From: Lachnospiraceae bacterium
Lineage (GTDB): Bacteria; Bacillota_A; Clostridia; Lachnospirales; Lachnospiraceae
Direction: 5' to 3'
NCBI GenBank assembly: GCA_017391465.1
Contig: JAFOYH010000121.1
Coordinates: 1 to 16,407, forward strand
DNA length: 16,407 nt
Shown here one piece after another: positions 14,783-16,407 of this stretch. Every line of letters begins with the position of its first letter. Position 1 is the first letter of the stretch. The notes below the pieces were generated by a model that was not told the origin of the DNA, did no database searches, and saw only the letters and a program-made list of their open reading frames with translations. Both the position numbers and the translations under genes were made by a program.

Positions 14783-16128
14783 TCAATTATTTCGCAAAAC
14801 ACAAAATCTTCACCCTGCTCACCGGTCATCTGACAGTTTACAATCACATTCGACTGTACATTGTCAGATTCTATCACACATTTTATATATTCACGACTAT
14901 GACCAACCCACATAGATTTCCCATCGACCTGAATAGCCTCTTCAATAAGCACTTCCAATATTTTATCCGAACAACTCTGACGATAATCGTTCATCATTTT
15001 TTCAGATAATTTTAACAAACGATTGCTGCGGGCCGTTTTAATCTTTTCATCTACCTGATCCTGCATCACAGCGGCACGTGTACCTTTACGTGGTGAATAT
15101 TTAAAAATATGCATTTCCGCAAAATGAACCTGATCTAAGAACTTTTCTGTCGCCTCAAATTCTTCATCGTTTTCCCCCGGAAATCCTACAATAACATCCG
15201 TAGTAAATGCCGGACGATCAAAATATCTCTTCAACAATTCACATTTATCTGCATACTCTTCCGGTGTGTAATGACGATTCATTCGTTTTAAAGTTGCTTC
15301 ACAGCCACTCTGTAATGACAGATGAAAATGCGGACAGATTTCTTTAATTTCAGAAAGACGTTTTACAAAACTTTCCGTAATAATCCCCGGTTCCAAAGAA
15401 CCGAAGCGAATGCGTTCCACGCCCTCAATGGCTGCCAACGCTTCGACCAAACGAATCAGTGCATCGGTTTTACCAAATCCAACACCATCTTCAAAATCTT
15501 TTCCATAAGATGAAACATGAATCCCTGTCAGAACAAACTCTTTATAACCTGACTCTGTCAATGCTGCCACTTCATTGATAATATCTTCTGCCTGGCGGCT
15601 GCGCACACGGCCTCTTGCATATGGAATAATACAATAAGAGCAAAACTGGTTGCATCCATCCTGAATCTTAATATAAGCACGTGTATGTTCGGATACCTTC
15701 GTAATAAACATCGTCTCATAATCATGTGTATGATTAATGTCTATCATCTGAACCATTTTCTCTTGTTCTTTTTCTTCATTTTTTTGTTGAGCAAATTCTT
15801 CTACCATGGACAAAATCTGTCCTTTGCAATTATTGCCAATGATCAGATCGATGGCATCATCCTTTTGTACGGCTTCTCCGGCCGCCTGAACATAACATCC
15901 CGCAGCAACAATGATCGAATCCGGATTCTTTTTACGTGCGCGATGCAGCATCTGTCTGGACTTACGATCGGCCATATTCGTTACGGTACATGTATTTATG
16001 ACATAGACGTCTGCCTTTTCATGAAAAGCGCGAATTTCATATCCACCTTTCTGAAAAATTTCTTCCATAGCATCTGTCTCATATTGATTTACTTTACATC
16101 CAAGAGTGCAAAATGCAACACTTTTCAT
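14779..16128 (-). CDS. mtaB: tRNA (N6-L-threonylcarbamoyladenosine(37)-C2)-methylthiotransferase MtaB
   Basis: The 449-residue radical SAM protein has the three methylthiotransferase parts. First is an N-terminal domain with FCTLGCKVNQYETDAM and cysteines Cys11, Cys47 and Cys78 for the auxiliary cluster. Next is the radical SAM motif GCNQFCSYCIIPYARGRVRSR (split: GCNQFCSYC, then IIPYARGRVRSR) with Cys159, Cys163 and Cys166. Last is a C-terminal TRAM-like part. The GCKVNQYET block points to MtaB rather than MiaB or RimO; MtaB converts t6A to ms2t6A at position 37 of tRNAs reading ANN codons. An ATG 19 codons upstream has no ribosome binding site, while GGAGG lies 7 bases before ATG 16128, which is chosen. 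A weak promoter may lie in the divergent spacer to the HPr-like gene. Confidence 0.93.
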   Translation of the reverse strand: MKSVAFCTLGCKVNQYETDAMEEIFQKGGYEIRAFHEKADVYVINTCTVTNMADRKSRQMLHRARKKNPDSIIVAAGCYVQAAGEAVQKDDAIDLIIGNNCKGQILSMVEEFAQQKNEEKEQEKMVQMIDINHTHDYETMFITKVSEHTRAYIKIQDGCNQFCSYCIIPYARGRVRSRQAEDIINEVAALTESGYKEFVLTGIHVSSYGKDFEDGVGFGKTDALIRLVEALAAIEGVERIRFGSLEPGIITESFVKRLSEIKEICPHFHLSLQSGCEATLKRMNRHYTPEEYADKCELLKRYFDRPAFTTDVIVGFPGENDEEFEATEKFLDQVHFAEMHIFKYSPRKGTRAAVMQDQVDEKIKTARSNRLLKLSEKMMNDYRQSCSDKILEVLIEEAIQVDGKSMWVGHSREYIKCVIESDNVQSNVIVNCQMTGEQGEDFVFCEIID

Positions 16129-16216
16129 CCTTTTTCCTCCGCTTTTGATATTTTCAGACTTTTTAATCATTCTATTCTGTTTCATCAGTTAATTTAATAT
16201 AAATACGCCAAATTTA

Positions 16217-16245
16217 TTGACTTTTCCTTCTTAAAGTTGTACAAT
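16217..16245 (+). promoter_or_regulatory. SigA-type promoter of the HPr-like gene
   Basis: TTGACT (16217-16222) and TACAAT (16240-16245) are 17 bases apart. AGGGGG (16267-16272) and ATG 16281 follow, giving a leader of about 30 bases. Confidence 0.75.
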
Positions 16246-16280
16246 ATACATAAACTTTTATATCTTAGGGGGTCTTGCCA

Positions 16281-16407
16281 ATGCGCACAGTTCAAGTTAA
16301 TATCAACTCCATCGATAAGGTAAAATCTTTCGTCAATACGGTGACTGCATTTGATGCCGAATTCGACCTCATTTCAGGTCGTTTTGTTATCGACGCCAAA
16401 TCAATTA
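16281..16407 (+). CDS. HPr-like domain protein lacking the phosphorylatable histidine (3' end cut by window edge)
   Basis: Forty-two codons are visible before the window ends. FDAEFDLISGRFVIDAKSI lines up with the region around KYDADVNL and VNLKSIMG of PTS phosphocarrier HPr, which identifies the fold. The stretch that should hold the active-site GIHARP reads INSIDKVKS instead, so the His15 and Arg17 equivalents are absent in this frame. It therefore cannot act as the usual phosphoenolpyruvate-PTS carrier at that site. A regulatory Ser46-like residue may be kept in AKSI. The gene is divergent from mtaB, has AGGGGG 8 bases before the ATG, and its own promoter. A paralogue with a full active site is expected elsewhere in the genome. 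Confidence 0.82.
   Translation, partial: MRTVQVNINSIDKVKSFVNTVTAFDAEFDLISGRFVIDAKSI

Noticed and set aside
15685..16197. 170-residue plus-strand open frame opposite mtaB
   Set aside because: Rich in Phe, Ile and Leu from the antisense of acidic and Lys-rich codons; no start signal; mtaB on the other strand is unmistakable.

Overview
The window looks like a chromosomal core region of a low-GC, anaerobic, spore-forming Firmicute, most probably a member of Lachnospiraceae or a near relative (Clostridia). This rests on protein flavour, AT-rich spacers, strong AGGAGG-type ribosome binding sites, SigA-like TTGACx/TATAAT promoters, a SigK-type sporulation sigma factor and the IreB-RuvX-DUF1292 gene order. 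I see no mobile element, CRISPR array, rRNA or tRNA. Almost all genes lie on the minus strand; only a DUF1836 regulator and an HPr-like gene (cut by the right edge) are on plus.

Left third (1-5582, minus strand): a substrate-binding lipoprotein cut by the left edge; a PAP2-like membrane protein overlapping an Xre-type regulator with a membrane tail; an Sfp-type phosphopantetheinyl transferase; a NudC-type NADH pyrophosphatase; a DUF362 protein with two [4Fe-4S] motifs; and a CPBP (CAAX-like) intramembrane protease. Middle (5632-8259): the plus-strand DUF1836 gene converges on a minus-strand TrpR-like YerC gene across a bidirectional terminator. Next come plsC and a SigK-like sigma factor whose ribosome binding site sits inside a terminator-like hairpin.

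Right half (8273-16128, minus strand): read in transcription order, the genes are mtaB, then ireB-ruvX-DUF1292-RNase J, then ylbF-(MltG-like)-trmR-trhP-MBL hydrolase. This resembles the yrzL-yrrK-yrzB-yrrL-yrrM-yrrN-yrrO cluster I recall from Bacillus subtilis, with RNase J and YlbF inserted and MltG shrunk to a protein without its catalytic domain. The cluster combines RNA decay (RNase J, a YlbF/Y-complex relative), tRNA wobble modification (TrhP hydroxylation, TrmR methylation), tRNA A37 methylthiolation (MtaB), 16S rRNA processing (RuvX) and an IreK-pathway phosphoprotein (IreB).

The most interesting points are regulatory. A perfect 16-bp-arm palindrome overlaps the -10 box and start point of a strong promoter upstream of ylbF. 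The sigK-like gene has its Shine-Dalgarno in the 3' arm of a terminator-like hairpin. RNase J probably starts at a TTG codon whose Shine-Dalgarno touches a small hairpin. Three proteins keep a family fold but lack key residues or domains: the PAP2-like, MltG-like and HPr-like proteins. I do not see a complete new multi-gene defence or biosynthetic system.
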